Notes under the pieces: generated by a model
Seen by the model: the letters and a program-made list of their open reading frames with translations, nothing else
Database searches by the model: none
Told to the model about the DNA's origin: nothing
Translations under genes and position numbers: made by a program
Origin: DRYM01 sp964564025
GTDB lineage: Archaea > Thermoproteota > Thermoprotei_A > EX4484-217-1
Direction: 5' to 3'
Length of the DNA stretch: 46,527 nt
Assembly: GCA_964564025.1 (NCBI GenBank)
Contig: CAZLZO010000009.1
Span: 1-46,527 of the forward strand
Shown here: positions 8,191 through 16,981 of the stretch, in pieces
How positions within the stretch are numbered: position 1 is the first letter of the stretch
Layout: the number at the start of each line of letters is the position of its first letter

Positions 8191-8430
8191 ATGTTTACAG
8201 TAAGGGTTCATAAGAAAGGAATAATAGTTATACCTAAGGATATTAGGGAAAAAGCTAAGATATTTGAAGGAATGCTTCTTAAAATATATGTTAAAAATGG
8301 AAAGATAATACTTGAACCATTAGATTTATGGGATAAAGTTTGGGGATCGTGTAAGGGCTTAGGTTCTGCTGAAGAGGCAGAGCTTGAATTAGATAGAGAG
8401 GAAGAAAGGTTTTGGGAAAGAAGAAAGTAG
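8191..8430 (+). CDS. vapB: AbrB/SpoVT-type antitoxin VapB
   Basis: The first 45 residues form a swapped-hairpin AbrB DNA-binding domain: VRVHKKGIIVIPKDIREKAKI, then LKIYVKNGKIILEPL. The tail is acidic and helical (AELELDREEERFWE), as expected for the part of a VapB antitoxin that binds and inhibits a PIN toxin. The gene overlaps the PIN-domain frame at 8412 by 19 bases. VapB proteins both neutralise VapC and repress their own operon; no operator could be picked out with certainty. Confidence 0.85.
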   Translation: MFTVRVHKKGIIVIPKDIREKAKIFEGMLLKIYVKNGKIILEPLDLWDKVWGSCKGLGSAEEAELELDREEERFWERRK

Positions 8431-8864
8431 TTATTGATACTTATGCTTTACTAGCTATAGCTTATGGTGAAGTTGGAAATAATGCAGTAAAGGTCTTAGA
8501 GGAGATTAGAAGGGGAAATGTAGTGGGTCTTCTTCCGCAAACAGTAGTTTATGAGTATATTGTGCATTGACTTAAAGGCAGACTTCCTGTGTTTAAGTCA
8601 TTAGATGAAGTAGTAACATATTTGAGGCTTTATTTTACATTAGCTACCTTAGACATAGAAGACTACATTATGGCGTCTCAAATTAAGGTAAAAGGTGATG
8701 CCGTACTTAAAAGCTCTGATGATAAAAGGCTTAAGCATAGGTCATTAAGCATTATTGACTCCACAATTATAGCTTATGTTTCAAGAAGAAAGTTTCCCAT
8801 AGTTACTGGGGACTTGGACTTAACTTATGTAGCTAAAAGTATTGGTTTAGAGGTTATATGGTAG
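8412..8864 (+). pseudogene. vapC: PIN-domain toxin VapC with an in-frame TGA
   Basis: From TTG 8412 the frame reads MGKKKVVIDTYALLAIAYGE, the normal first strand and first acidic residue of a PIN ribonuclease. It continues to VVYEYIVH, meets TGA at 8568-8570, then resumes in the same frame with LKGRLPVFKSLDEVVTYL and ends IIDSTIIAYVSRRKFPIVTGDLDLTYVAKSIGLEVIW. All later PIN acidic residues are present. Relatives usually have Trp at the stop position, so TGG to TGA is the simplest change. As written the toxin would be cut to 52 residues and be inactive. It follows vapB with a 19-base overlap. A sequencing error is the alternative. Confidence 0.8.
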
Positions 8865-8870
8865 AAAATA

Positions 8871-9872
8871 TTACTCTCTTGTATAGGGTTTTCCTAGGGC
8901 TTTGGGGAATCTTCTCTTTCCTATGAATATTGTTACTACTACAAGTGTTGTTATGTAGGGTATTAGCAATATTAAGTGGTAAGGTACTAACTCTTTTATT
9001 CCAGGAGTTACGGCAACGGAGTATGCTAGTCCTTCTGCAAATCCGAATAGAAATGCGAATCCAAGAGCTAACAAGGGTTCTAGACCTGCTGAAACAAGTA
9101 CTGCTAAAGCTATGAATCCTCTTCCAGCAGATATTTCCTTAACTATTCCTCCAAACCAAGCTAAAGGCATAAATGCTCCTCCTAAGCCTGTTAATGCTCC
9201 GCTAATTACTGCACCTAAGAGCCTAATGAGGTCAACGCGTACTCCTGCAACATCAAGTGCTTCAGGCATTTCACCGGCTGCCTTAATTCTTAATCCTAAG
9301 GGTGTATGGTGAAGTATGAGGTGGAGTGCTATTGCTAAACCTATTGCTAAAACACTTACGGCACTTACTCTAAGGAATGGAGTGTATATTGGGGTTATCG
9401 TTACTTCCTTAGGTGGAATGTGTATTCCCGGGAAAGCCCAAACAGCCATTATGAAGTATGGTACGAAGCCTATTGCGAAAATATTTATGCCTATACCTAC
9501 AACTATTTGGTCCGCTTTACCGTAAACGCTAAGTATTCCGAAGAATAATCCTATAAGAGCACCTATTAATGTTCCAAAAGCAAGACCAACAGATCCGTTC
9601 ATGAACATTTCTGCACCATAAACTCCTGCGGCAGCTGTTATTAGAAATATTCCCTCTAAACCTATGTTTACAAGACCCGCTTTCTGATTAATTGATTCAC
9701 CCATAGCAGCTAGTGCAAGAGGTGTCATAGCTAAAAGGGATGCTTCAAGTATCGATAATGGGTTTAGCCCTACAAGCCTTATGGCGATAAGTATTATTGC
9801 TAACACTAGGAAAGCAAGTCCAAGCTTGAAATAGGGGTTTGCCATGTTTAAAGCCAGCTTTTTCGTATTCAT
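8871..9872 (-). CDS. ABC transporter permease, BMP-type nucleoside/sugar family (second permease)
   Basis: This is a membrane permease of the RbsC/BmpD-BPD_transp_2 class found in nucleoside uptake systems such as NupOPQ. It has about nine hydrophobic segments. Diagnostic stretches are PLALAAMGESINQKAGLVNIGLEG, GKADQIVVGIGIN and the cytoplasmic loop GLRIKAAGEMPEALDVAGVRVDLIRLLGAVISGALTGLGGA, which contacts the ATPase. The start ATG at 9872 overlaps the stop of the first permease by 4 bases, so the two are translationally coupled. The substrate is likely a nucleoside or simple sugar. It is convergent with the vapC gene, only 6 bases away. Confidence 0.88.
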   Translation of the reverse strand: MNTKKLALNMANPYFKLGLAFLVLAIILIAIRLVGLNPLSILEASLLAMTPLALAAMGESINQKAGLVNIGLEGIFLITAAAGVYGAEMFMNGSVGLAFGTLIGALIGLFFGILSVYGKADQIVVGIGINIFAIGFVPYFIMAVWAFPGIHIPPKEVTITPIYTPFLRVSAVSVLAIGLAIALHLILHHTPLGLRIKAAGEMPEALDVAGVRVDLIRLLGAVISGALTGLGGAFMPLAWFGGIVKEISAGRGFIALAVLVSAGLEPLLALGFAFLFGFAEGLAYSVAVTPGIKELVPYHLILLIPYITTLVVVTIFIGKRRFPKALGKPYTRE

Positions 9873-10957
9873 ATTCTCTTCCTCCTAAGTCTAAAGTATC
9901 TTTCAATAGTTGCCACAACCTCTGGAACAGCTAGGGCAATGATTATTAGTCCGTTTATTGCTTCAACAAGTTCCGAATAAACACCAGCAGTGTATTCCAT
10001 GTATCTACCGCCATTCTTTAATGCTCCGAAAAATATTGATGCAAGAATTATTCCTAATGGGTGGTTTCTGCCTATGAGAGCAACACCTATTCCGTCAAAA
10101 CCAAGTCCAGCAACATTACCTAAAGTACCATAGAGAGCCCATGTTGGAGGCCTCCCTAGAACCTGTGATGCTCCAGCTAATCCTGCAGCTAAACCTCCTA
10201 TGATGAAGCTTGTTATAACTATTCTTTTCGGATTAACACCAGCATATCTTGCTGCATCAGGGTTCATTCCCTGAAGCTTGAGTTCGTAACCTGCCTTAGT
10301 CATTGTTAGGAATAGGAAAACAGCTACGCAAAAAAGCATGGCTACGAAAATGAACGATGTAAGGCTTGCCCCCTTAACTAAAACAGTATATCTTGCTGTA
10401 GGAAGAACGGAGACTGTTTTCTCGGCTCTACCAGGTTCTGCGAAATAATAAAGAGCAAAATACATTGTCATGTAGAATGCTATCCAATTAAACATTATAG
10501 TAGATATTACTTCATGAACACCTCTCCAAATTTTAAGCAACGCCGGCCCAATACTCCATAATGCACCAATAATCATAGCTGCTAACGTAGCTACAATGAT
10601 GTGGACTACTGGAGGTAAGTGAAGATAGGCTCCAGCGATTACGGCTCCTAAAGCTCCAAGGTACATTTGTCCTTCAGCGCCAATATTGAAAAGACCTGCT
10701 TTTACACCTATAGCGAAAGTTATTCCTGTAAGCATTAATGGAACGGCGAAGGAAAGTGTTTCTGCGAAGTCAGGAAGTGTTCCAAAGGCGCCTTTAAATA
10801 ACGCTGAATAAGCTAACCATGGATCGTATCCGTAAATTGCCATTAAAAAAGCTCCGGCAACTAACCCTATGACCAGTGCTAGAAACGATGGAAGTAGCTG
10901 ATGGATCAGCCATGATCTCCAGTCAGCCAAAGAGAAGCACCTACAAAGTTTCTTCAC
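9869..10957 (-). CDS. ABC transporter permease, BMP-type nucleoside/sugar family (first permease)
   Basis: This is the partner permease of the same family (NupP/YufP-like). It has about ten hydrophobic segments. Recognisable parts are KGAFGTLPDFAETLSFAVPLMLTGITFAIGVKAGLFNIGAEGQMY near the N-terminal third, the loop LKLQGMNPDAARYAGVNPKRI and GLAAGLAGASQVLG. It would form a heterodimeric channel with the product at 8871-9872 and use the divergently encoded double ATPase. The start is ATG or TTG near 10957; the first 15 residues are polar. A 135-base gap separates it from the ATPase gene and must hold both promoters. Confidence 0.88.
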   Translation of the reverse strand: MKKLCRCFSLADWRSWLIHQLLPSFLALVIGLVAGAFLMAIYGYDPWLAYSALFKGAFGTLPDFAETLSFAVPLMLTGITFAIGVKAGLFNIGAEGQMYLGALGAVIAGAYLHLPPVVHIIVATLAAMIIGALWSIGPALLKIWRGVHEVISTIMFNWIAFYMTMYFALYYFAEPGRAEKTVSVLPTARYTVLVKGASLTSFIFVAMLFCVAVFLFLTMTKAGYELKLQGMNPDAARYAGVNPKRIVITSFIIGGLAAGLAGASQVLGRPPTWALYGTLGNVAGLGFDGIGVALIGRNHPLGIILASIFFGALKNGGRYMEYTAGVYSELVEAINGLIIIALAVPEVVATIERYFRLRRKRI

Positions 10958-11092
10958 AAATTACCTTAAAAAACTTTATCTCTCAGAAGAACTTTGTAGC
11001 TAAATATTTAATTTTTCTAAGGACAATAATCTAAGTAGCTTCCGGAAGAGTTTTAAAAGGACATCTTTAGCTAGGAAAAAAGGGGATAAATA
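10958..11092. promoter_or_regulatory. Divergent promoter region of the ABC transporter
   Basis: The gap drives the permease pair leftward and the ATPase rightward. A TATA-like AGTTTTAAAAGG at 11049-11060 lies about 35-40 bases before the TTG start of the ATPase gene, and an AAGGGGAT-type ribosome site precedes that start. Short AT-rich tracts near 11000-11015 could serve the other side. No clear operator repeat was seen. Confidence 0.4.
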
Positions 11093-12637
11093 TTGGCAAA
11101 AATGGAACCAATGGTTGAAATGAAAGACATAGTTAAAATATATCCTGATGGAACTGTTGCATTAAGAGGGGTAGATTTCACAGCGTATAAGGGTGAGATT
11201 TTAGGGCTTTTAGGGGAGAATGGTGCAGGAAAAACAACACTAATGAAGATTCTTTCAGGAATACTTCACCCAACCCGTGGAGAAATTTTTGTTGAAGGTA
11301 GAAGGGTTAAATTTAAGAACCCATCTGATGCTTTAGCTTTAGGTATAGGCATGGTTCATCAGCATTTTACACTTGTTCCTCCATTTAATGCTTTAGAAAA
11401 CATAATACTTGGTGTTGAAGCTCCTAGAGGGGGGAGTGCAGATCTCGTATTGCCGTTGAAAAAAGAGGCTCTAGTTGAAAAAGTTAAGAAGTTAATGGAG
11501 GAAACGGGGCTTCACGTACCTTTAGATATTCCAGTAGAAAAACTCTCCTTAGGCTTGAGACAGAGAATAGAGATTCTAAAGGTTCTGTATAGAGGTATTA
11601 AACTTCTAATACTTGATGAGCCAACAACATTTCTAACCCCCTTAGAAGTGGAGGAATTATTCAAAATTATGAGGAAACTTAGGGACCAAGGTAAAACAAT
11701 AATCTTCATAACCCATAAGATTAGAGAGGCTATAACAATAACCGATAGAATAGTTGTTTTAAGAGCTGGGAAAGTTGTAGGAGAAGTTCCCAGTGAGAAA
11801 GCTACTGCAGAAAAACTTGCCGAAATGATGGTTGGAAGGGAAATGAAGCTTGACGTCGTATTTAGAGGGAAAGGTGTTGTTGAAGAAAAACCTGTCCTTC
11901 AAGTAAGGGATTTGTGGGTTAAAAACGATTTAGGGTTAATGGCGGTTAAGGGGATTTCGTTTGAAGTTTATCCAGGAGAAATATTTGGAATAGCTGGCGT
12001 TGAAGGAAATGGGCAAAGCGAATTAGTTGAAGCAATAACGGGCCTTAGGAAGCCTGAAAGAGGAAGAATAATTATCGGGGGTGTTGACACTACAGGTAAG
12101 GGACCTATAGAGTTTTACAAATTAAGATCCTCTCATATTCCAGGCGATAGAGATCGCTATGGTCTTGTACTTGAATTTACAGTAGCTGAAAACAGTGTTC
12201 TAAATAGGCAATGGGAACCTATTTTCACAAAAGGCTTTAGACTTGACTGGAGCAAAGTTAAGAAGTATGCTAGAGAAGTAATAAGAAGATTTAATGTAAT
12301 AGCTCCTGGCGTAGATTCTCCAGCCAGATCCCTTAGTGGAGGTAATAGGCAGAGACTTGTTGTTGGAAGAGAACTTAGTAAAGATCCTCAATTAATAATT
12401 GCTGTACATCCAACTAGAGGGTTAGACGTAGCGTCGACAATGTACATTAGGGAAATACTAGCTAAAATGAGGGATCGAGGAAAAGCCGTACTTCTTGTTT
12501 CAGCAGATCTTGACGAAATACTTCAGCTAAGCGATAGAATAGCTGTAATGTATGAAGGAAAATTCATGGGCATAAAGAAGGCGGAGGAAACCACAAGGCG
12601 TGAAATAGGTTTGCTTATGGGAGGAGTTCGTACATAA
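11093..12637 (+). CDS. ABC transporter double ATPase, BMP-type nucleoside/sugar family
   Basis: The protein holds two ABC ATPase domains in one chain, as in NupO, YufO and RbsA. The first domain has Walker A GENGAGKTTL at 41-50, a signature loop LSLGLRQRIEIL and Walker B LLILDEPT. The second domain has a degenerate Walker A, GVEGNGQSEL, a good signature LSGGNRQRLVVGREL and a weak Walker B, IIAVHPTRGLD. Such asymmetry is normal in this family. It energises uptake through the two permeases encoded divergently at 8871-10957. The length (514 residues) is typical. The start is TTG 11093, after an AGGGGAT ribosome site. No substrate-binding lipoprotein gene is adjacent. Confidence 0.92.
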   Translation: MAKMEPMVEMKDIVKIYPDGTVALRGVDFTAYKGEILGLLGENGAGKTTLMKILSGILHPTRGEIFVEGRRVKFKNPSDALALGIGMVHQHFTLVPPFNALENIILGVEAPRGGSADLVLPLKKEALVEKVKKLMEETGLHVPLDIPVEKLSLGLRQRIEILKVLYRGIKLLILDEPTTFLTPLEVEELFKIMRKLRDQGKTIIFITHKIREAITITDRIVVLRAGKVVGEVPSEKATAEKLAEMMVGREMKLDVVFRGKGVVEEKPVLQVRDLWVKNDLGLMAVKGISFEVYPGEIFGIAGVEGNGQSELVEAITGLRKPERGRIIIGGVDTTGKGPIEFYKLRSSHIPGDRDRYGLVLEFTVAENSVLNRQWEPIFTKGFRLDWSKVKKYAREVIRRFNVIAPGVDSPARSLSGGNRQRLVVGRELSKDPQLIIAVHPTRGLDVASTMYIREILAKMRDRGKAVLLVSADLDEILQLSDRIAVMYEGKFMGIKKAEETTRREIGLLMGGVRT

Positions 12638-12767
12638 ACTTATGTAGTAGTAAAAATTAAAGCCATTATAATGGTTTTTAACCCTATTTCGGGCATGCAT
12701 ATAACATTCTTAAGTAAAATATAAATATAGGGTGAAAGGGTTTCCGAAACAATTGGAAAATGCAGTG

Positions 12768-12782
12768 TTTATAAATAGTAAG
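12768..12782 (+). promoter_or_regulatory. TATA-like box before the antiporter gene
   Basis: The run TGTTTATAAATAG lies about 38 bases upstream of the TTG start at 12815 and matches an archaeal box A. It is followed by a GATGAGGTGA ribosome site. Confidence 0.35.
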
Positions 12783-12814
12783 TTTAGATCTGGGATGAGG
12801 TGATCGGTGAGTAA

Positions 12815-13966
12815 TTGCGATTCCTAATGGACTTAGTTGTTCTTCTTCTCTTAGCTAAAATCATAGGTTACATGCTTAAGATTAAAGGACTTCATCCAAT
12901 CGTAGGCCATGTTCTTGCAGGTTTAATCTTAGGACCCTATGTGTTAAAAATAGTTTACCCGACAATAGAGCTTGAAACTATAGCTTCGGTTTCGCTACTT
13001 CTTCTCCTTTTCTATACGGGATTAACAACGAATTTTAGGGAGCTTAGGAGGAAGGGGAAAGAGGTTTTAGCTATGGGTTTCTCAGGTGTTGCAGTAACAT
13101 TCACTATAACCTATGCTATGCTTTACTTAATAGGGGTAAGAGGGCTTCCGGCAATATTTATTGCACTTGCATTATCAAATACGGCAACAGAAACTGTTGC
13201 TGCTGCCTTAGCCTATGCTAGCACTAGGGACATGAGAACGCTTGTTGTTGGAGCTAGCTTCGTAGATGATGTAATAGCTGCTTTCATAATAAGCATCGTA
13301 GCCAGTATGGCTCTTGGAAAAACAGACATAATATACTTAAGCGTCGTGACCATAGTTTTCATGACCATAGTTTTTGCTTTAAGCCATATTTTAGCTACAA
13401 AATACACTATATTTTATAGGGCAATGTCAAGAGACTACTTTACTTTCGCAAGTTTCTCAATAATGATAGCTTTCTCTTTAGCCCTAATAGCTTATGTTCT
13501 CGGATTAAGTGTTTTAATAGGTGCTTATCTTGCGGGATTACTTATAGGTAGAGGAAGGGAGTTCCATGATCCATTAATTAAAACCAAAGTTATTATGTCA
13601 GCGTTTATAGAGGACTTGAGTTCATTTCTCGAAGTACTTTTCATACCCATGTTTTTCGCCTACATAGGCTTGCTTATTTCAGTAGAGCAACTATCCCTCA
13701 TTCTATTCGCAGTAGCATTATTTTCCGCTATCTTAGGGAAAATTTTAGGCTGCACACCCATAGCTTCATTTAGTCTTAAAAGCAAGCGTAAAGGTATAGC
13801 GGCTGGTTTAGCTATGACTGGAAGAGGCGCTTTAGAAACAGCTCTTTTAAAACTAGGGCTTGATAGTGGAATAATAAATGTTGCAGAGTATAGTACAATA
13901 ATCCTTGTAGCATTAGCAACCACAATTACTGCACCACTTCTTTACAGTTTAGTGTATAAGGAGTAG
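12815..13966 (+). CDS. Cation/proton antiporter, CPA2 (KefB/NapA-like), membrane part only
   Basis: This is a multi-pass CPA2 antiporter. The first helices read LVVLLLLAKIIGYMLKIKGLHPIVGHVLAGLILGPYVL, and the ion-binding region is TATETVAAAL followed by GASFVDDVIAAF; the Asp-Asp pair is typical of electrogenic Na+/H+ antiporters of the NapA type. Later helices include VLIGAYLAGLLIGRG and the GMAMTGRGALE-like end, here AGLAMTGRGALETALLKLGL. At 383 residues it lacks TrkA-N regulatory domains. The start is TTG 12815, since a stop lies directly upstream at 12812; a GAGGTGA site ends about 11 bases before it. A TATA-like GTTTATAAATAG lies near 12770. Confidence 0.88.
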   Translation: MRFLMDLVVLLLLAKIIGYMLKIKGLHPIVGHVLAGLILGPYVLKIVYPTIELETIASVSLLLLLFYTGLTTNFRELRRKGKEVLAMGFSGVAVTFTITYAMLYLIGVRGLPAIFIALALSNTATETVAAALAYASTRDMRTLVVGASFVDDVIAAFIISIVASMALGKTDIIYLSVVTIVFMTIVFALSHILATKYTIFYRAMSRDYFTFASFSIMIAFSLALIAYVLGLSVLIGAYLAGLLIGRGREFHDPLIKTKVIMSAFIEDLSSFLEVLFIPMFFAYIGLLISVEQLSLILFAVALFSAILGKILGCTPIASFSLKSKRKGIAAGLAMTGRGALETALLKLGLDSGIINVAEYSTIILVALATTITAPLLYSLVYKE

Positions 13967-14157
13967 TTTTTCACATTTAAAAGCACTTATGAGATGTATG
14001 TGGGAAACGCTTAGGGGAACCATAAAACACTATTAAGTAGCTTTGAGCGAAATAGGTTAATACAGTATATTTTATGTTTACTTACCTTAATGAGTAACCC
14101 TATTAATTTAAATTACTTTGTACCCTTATTTCTCTTAGAACTAAAGAGGGAAAATAC

Positions 14158-15591
14158 GTGATTTTAAGAAAGTATTACATAGTAGTGGCTATAGCTTTAT
14201 TGTTTATTTTAGCAAACACTACGCTAATATGTGCTCAAAAACCGGAATCTAAGCTGAAACTTATAATTCAGGAAGACGGATCTGTTTTAGGAACCTACAC
14301 TATTGCGAGTTCTTTCGAAACTAATGAAACGGGAAGTCTGAAGCTATACAGCTCAATTAACTTATACATAGACTCGGAGGAGTTAAAAGGGGATTTTGTT
14401 TATTCAACAGCTTTTAAGAAACTTAGAAAATACACTGTAAGACCGTATATGCAATTTAGAATTAAGCTAAATAGTAAGAGTGTGGGTGAGGGAGAAACAT
14501 ATAGTTCAAAAGTGAATGGAGCCTTAAATATCGCCTTCTCCCAAGATTCAAGTAGTTATGAATTAAGCGCTGAAATCGTAGATTTAAGTATAACTATAGA
14601 TGAAAACAATGTAACAACAATTAAAGGAATCTTTAACGTATTTTCCTCAGATCCCATGCTTTTAATGTTTATGATGACGGTAAATAAGGATCAACTTAAT
14701 GAGAAGTTAAGGGAATCTGGAATAGACTATGTTCGTGTAGAAAATTTGAACATAAGCGTAATAGAGGAGAATACGTTAGAAGTGAGTTTCTTAGCATCTT
14801 TAGATATTAATAAGCTTACTAAGAAAATGGAAAAAGAAGAATCTAGAAAAAGCATTTGGAATATTATTGAGGTCCTTAAGCATAGGCATAGTTTAGAATC
14901 ATATTTGGAAGCGTATTTTGAAACAAGTAATGAGAAAAATGTTACTAAAGGGGAGTTTAATTTAAAACTTAACTGGCATTATTTAGGAGATGTTGAAGAG
15001 TTAAAGGAAATTTTTGAGAAAACATCTGAAAGCGAGGAAGCAATAACGATACCGCCTTCTATGAAAAATAGGATTTCTAAAGAGGATGTTTGGGAAGTAC
15101 TTAACGTTACAAGGGAGTTTCTGGAGAATGTTGAAATAAAATATCCCGCGGAAATAAGTTTCCTAAGCAACATTAGCGTGTCTGAAGGAAAAGGAGACAT
15201 TTTAATTAAATTCACGGCACCGCAACTTAAAGCGAAATATGTGGGGGGAGCAGAAGGAGCAGAGAATGTTCTTAAACATTTTGGAAGATTACTTACAATC
15301 GTAAACAGTGAGCTTGAGAAAGTAGCTAAGAAGGAAGAGAGCGAAAACATCAGAATACTATTGGAAACACTAATACCTGAGAAAGTGAGTTTAGAACCGG
15401 GAGAAAGCGATAAGTATGTAATAAAGGTCAAACCTCAGGAAACAACAATTGACAAGTTAGATGAAGTTGATGTAGAAATAGAGGCTAAGTCGCCAATTAT
15501 GGGAGTACCACTATCTACTGAAGGTTTAGGAATAGCTACAGCTTTAGTAGCTATAGGCGTTATTGCAGCAGTATTATTTAAGAGAAAATGA
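14158..15591 (+). CDS. Surface-anchored secreted protein, unknown family
   Basis: The protein has a signal peptide (KYYIVVAIALLFILANTTLICA) and a C-terminal membrane anchor (GLGIATALVAIGVIAAVLFKRK) with a basic tail, so most of the 477 residues should face outward. The body is rich in charged, alternating strands and helices; the start KLKLIIQEDGSVLGTYTI resembles archaeal extracellular proteins with repeated beta segments. I do not recognise the family and see no catalytic motif. The start is GTG 14158. An AT-rich ATTAATTTAAATTACTTT box lies near 14100-14118. The next gene, 110 bases downstream, is a small membrane protein on the same strand. Confidence 0.72.
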   Translation: MILRKYYIVVAIALLFILANTTLICAQKPESKLKLIIQEDGSVLGTYTIASSFETNETGSLKLYSSINLYIDSEELKGDFVYSTAFKKLRKYTVRPYMQFRIKLNSKSVGEGETYSSKVNGALNIAFSQDSSSYELSAEIVDLSITIDENNVTTIKGIFNVFSSDPMLLMFMMTVNKDQLNEKLRESGIDYVRVENLNISVIEENTLEVSFLASLDINKLTKKMEKEESRKSIWNIIEVLKHRHSLESYLEAYFETSNEKNVTKGEFNLKLNWHYLGDVEELKEIFEKTSESEEAITIPPSMKNRISKEDVWEVLNVTREFLENVEIKYPAEISFLSNISVSEGKGDILIKFTAPQLKAKYVGGAEGAENVLKHFGRLLTIVNSELEKVAKKEESENIRILLETLIPEKVSLEPGESDKYVIKVKPQETTIDKLDEVDVEIEAKSPIMGVPLSTEGLGIATALVAIGVIAAVLFKRK

Positions 15592-15701
15592 ATTACATTG
15601 AGTAAGGCACTCTTCAAAAATAGTGTGGTGAAAAATAATGACGATTATTTGATAATATTGTTTAAGAAAGTATCGATAATGGTTTAACTAGGTGGTTTAG
15701 T

Positions 15702-16076
15702 GTGAACACTAAACCTAAAAAAGCCCATTGGAGTTGGGAAGTTTTTGTAGGGTTAATGTTTGTAGGTATGGGTATAGGGTTGATGGTTGGGGAAACAGCT
15801 GCAGGAATGTTTTTAGGTATGGGTGCAGGTTTCATTTTGGCATCATTAGTGAAAATTGAGAGACCCAAAGTAACTATAGAGCCTCCAACGGCTAAAATTG
15901 GTTTACTATCCATAGTTGCCGGAATAGTATTTATATTAATGGGGTTAGGGGAGCTAGGTATAGTTCAGCTAAAAGAGGCCATGTCAATCCTTTGGGGAGT
16001 AATACTCATACTACTAGGCTTAGCGTTCATATTTGGAGGAATAACATTACTTAAATCACTAAGGCAAAAGCATTAG
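15702..16076 (+). CDS. Small four-helix membrane protein, unknown function
   Basis: This 124-residue protein has four hydrophobic segments in two pairs: about residues 12-28, 32-46, 66-84 and 93-112. Both pairs are Gly and Met rich (GLMFVGMGIGLMVGE, GLLSIVAGIVFILMGLGELG), which suggests an internal duplication of a two-helix unit. The tail is basic (LLKSLRQKH). An AGGTGG site at 15691-15696 places the start at GTG 15702. No family is recognised. Confidence 0.6.
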   Translation: MNTKPKKAHWSWEVFVGLMFVGMGIGLMVGETAAGMFLGMGAGFILASLVKIERPKVTIEPPTAKIGLLSIVAGIVFILMGLGELGIVQLKEAMSILWGVILILLGLAFIFGGITLLKSLRQKH

Positions 16077-16187
16077 CCATTTTGAGAAGCTTCACTACAT
16101 AACAGTAAGAGCGAATAATATTGTTTCCTAAAAGGTTAGGTAGAAAAGCTACTCATTTGATTCCTTTGGGGTTCGGAAGCGTTGAAT

Positions 16188-16940
16188 ATGTTTAAGCCTA
16201 TAACCATAGGTAATGTAGTTTATTGTGAAAATTTAAGTTGGAAAGAAAAAGTTTTTAAGAACAGATTTGATGGTGGAGAAATTTTAGCCAAGTTCTTCAG
16301 AGAACATTTTCAAGACATTCTCAAGGAGAACCTTGCAGTATTTGCTCTTGTGGCTGGAGGCGTACCAGTGACATTTTCGTTCACTAACGAGCTCAGATTG
16401 TTTTTTGACATTTTGGTTGTAAAGAAAATAACTTATCCCTGGACTACTGAAGCAGGCTTCGGAGCTGTAGCTCCCGACGGAACATATGTTTATGACGAGT
16501 TCGTAGCTAGGAGCTATTTAGGATACTCACGCGAAGACGTTAAGAAGTTAGCTGATGGAGTTAGAGAATATGTTGTTAAAAGGTCTCTTAAGCTAAGAGG
16601 TTCACTGGAATATCCAAGCTTAAAAAATTACGTAGCAGTAGTTGTTGATGACGGAATAGCTACGGGATACACTATGGTTACTGCTATAAGATTTCTTAAG
16701 AAGAAAAATGCTAAAGAAGTAATTGCAATTGCACCTACAGCAAGCAGTAGCGGGTTAAAAATAGTATCTAAGGTGGCTGATAAGCTTATAGTAGTTAACG
16801 TAAGGTCATCGCCTTATGCTGTAGCAGATGCTTATGAAGAATGGCATGATGTAAGCGATGAAGAAGTATTAGAGTTATTAAGGAAAGCTTCTGAAAAGAA
16901 ACATTATCCTCCACCATGGCTTAACCATAGAAATGTTTAA
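16188..16940 (+). CDS. Phosphoribosyltransferase-like protein (COG1926 type)
   Basis: The PRPP-binding signature VVVDDGIATGYTMVTAIRFL is present in the C-terminal half, preceded by a hydrophobic strand. The N-terminal half contains FALVAGGVPVTF and a strand ILVVKKITYPWTTEAGFGAVAPDG, which matches the COG1926-type phosphoribosyltransferases, in which the phrase GAVAPDG is typical. These proteins have a type I PRTase fold but no agreed substrate; some are fused to hydrolases. The 251-residue length is normal. ATG 16188 and TTG 16182 are both possible starts. It has no operon partner of clear function. Confidence 0.78.
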   Translation: MFKPITIGNVVYCENLSWKEKVFKNRFDGGEILAKFFREHFQDILKENLAVFALVAGGVPVTFSFTNELRLFFDILVVKKITYPWTTEAGFGAVAPDGTYVYDEFVARSYLGYSREDVKKLADGVREYVVKRSLKLRGSLEYPSLKNYVAVVVDDGIATGYTMVTAIRFLKKKNAKEVIAIAPTASSSGLKIVSKVADKLIVVNVRSSPYAVADAYEEWHDVSDEEVLELLRKASEKKHYPPPWLNHRNV

Positions 16941-16981
16941 GAAACTTACTTTCGAGATTCGTAAATAAAGGGTTGGAAAAT

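Noticed and set aside
8568..8570. TGA in vapC and in the RAM protein as selenocysteine or a reassigned codon
   Set aside because: Relatives would have Trp at one site and Gly at the other, TGA is used as a normal stop in other genes here, and no SECIS-type structure was evident. Point changes or errors explain both better.
14979..15431. Long reverse-strand frame inside the surface protein gene
   Set aside because: It is a serine-rich shadow of the coding strand, with no start signal or family features.
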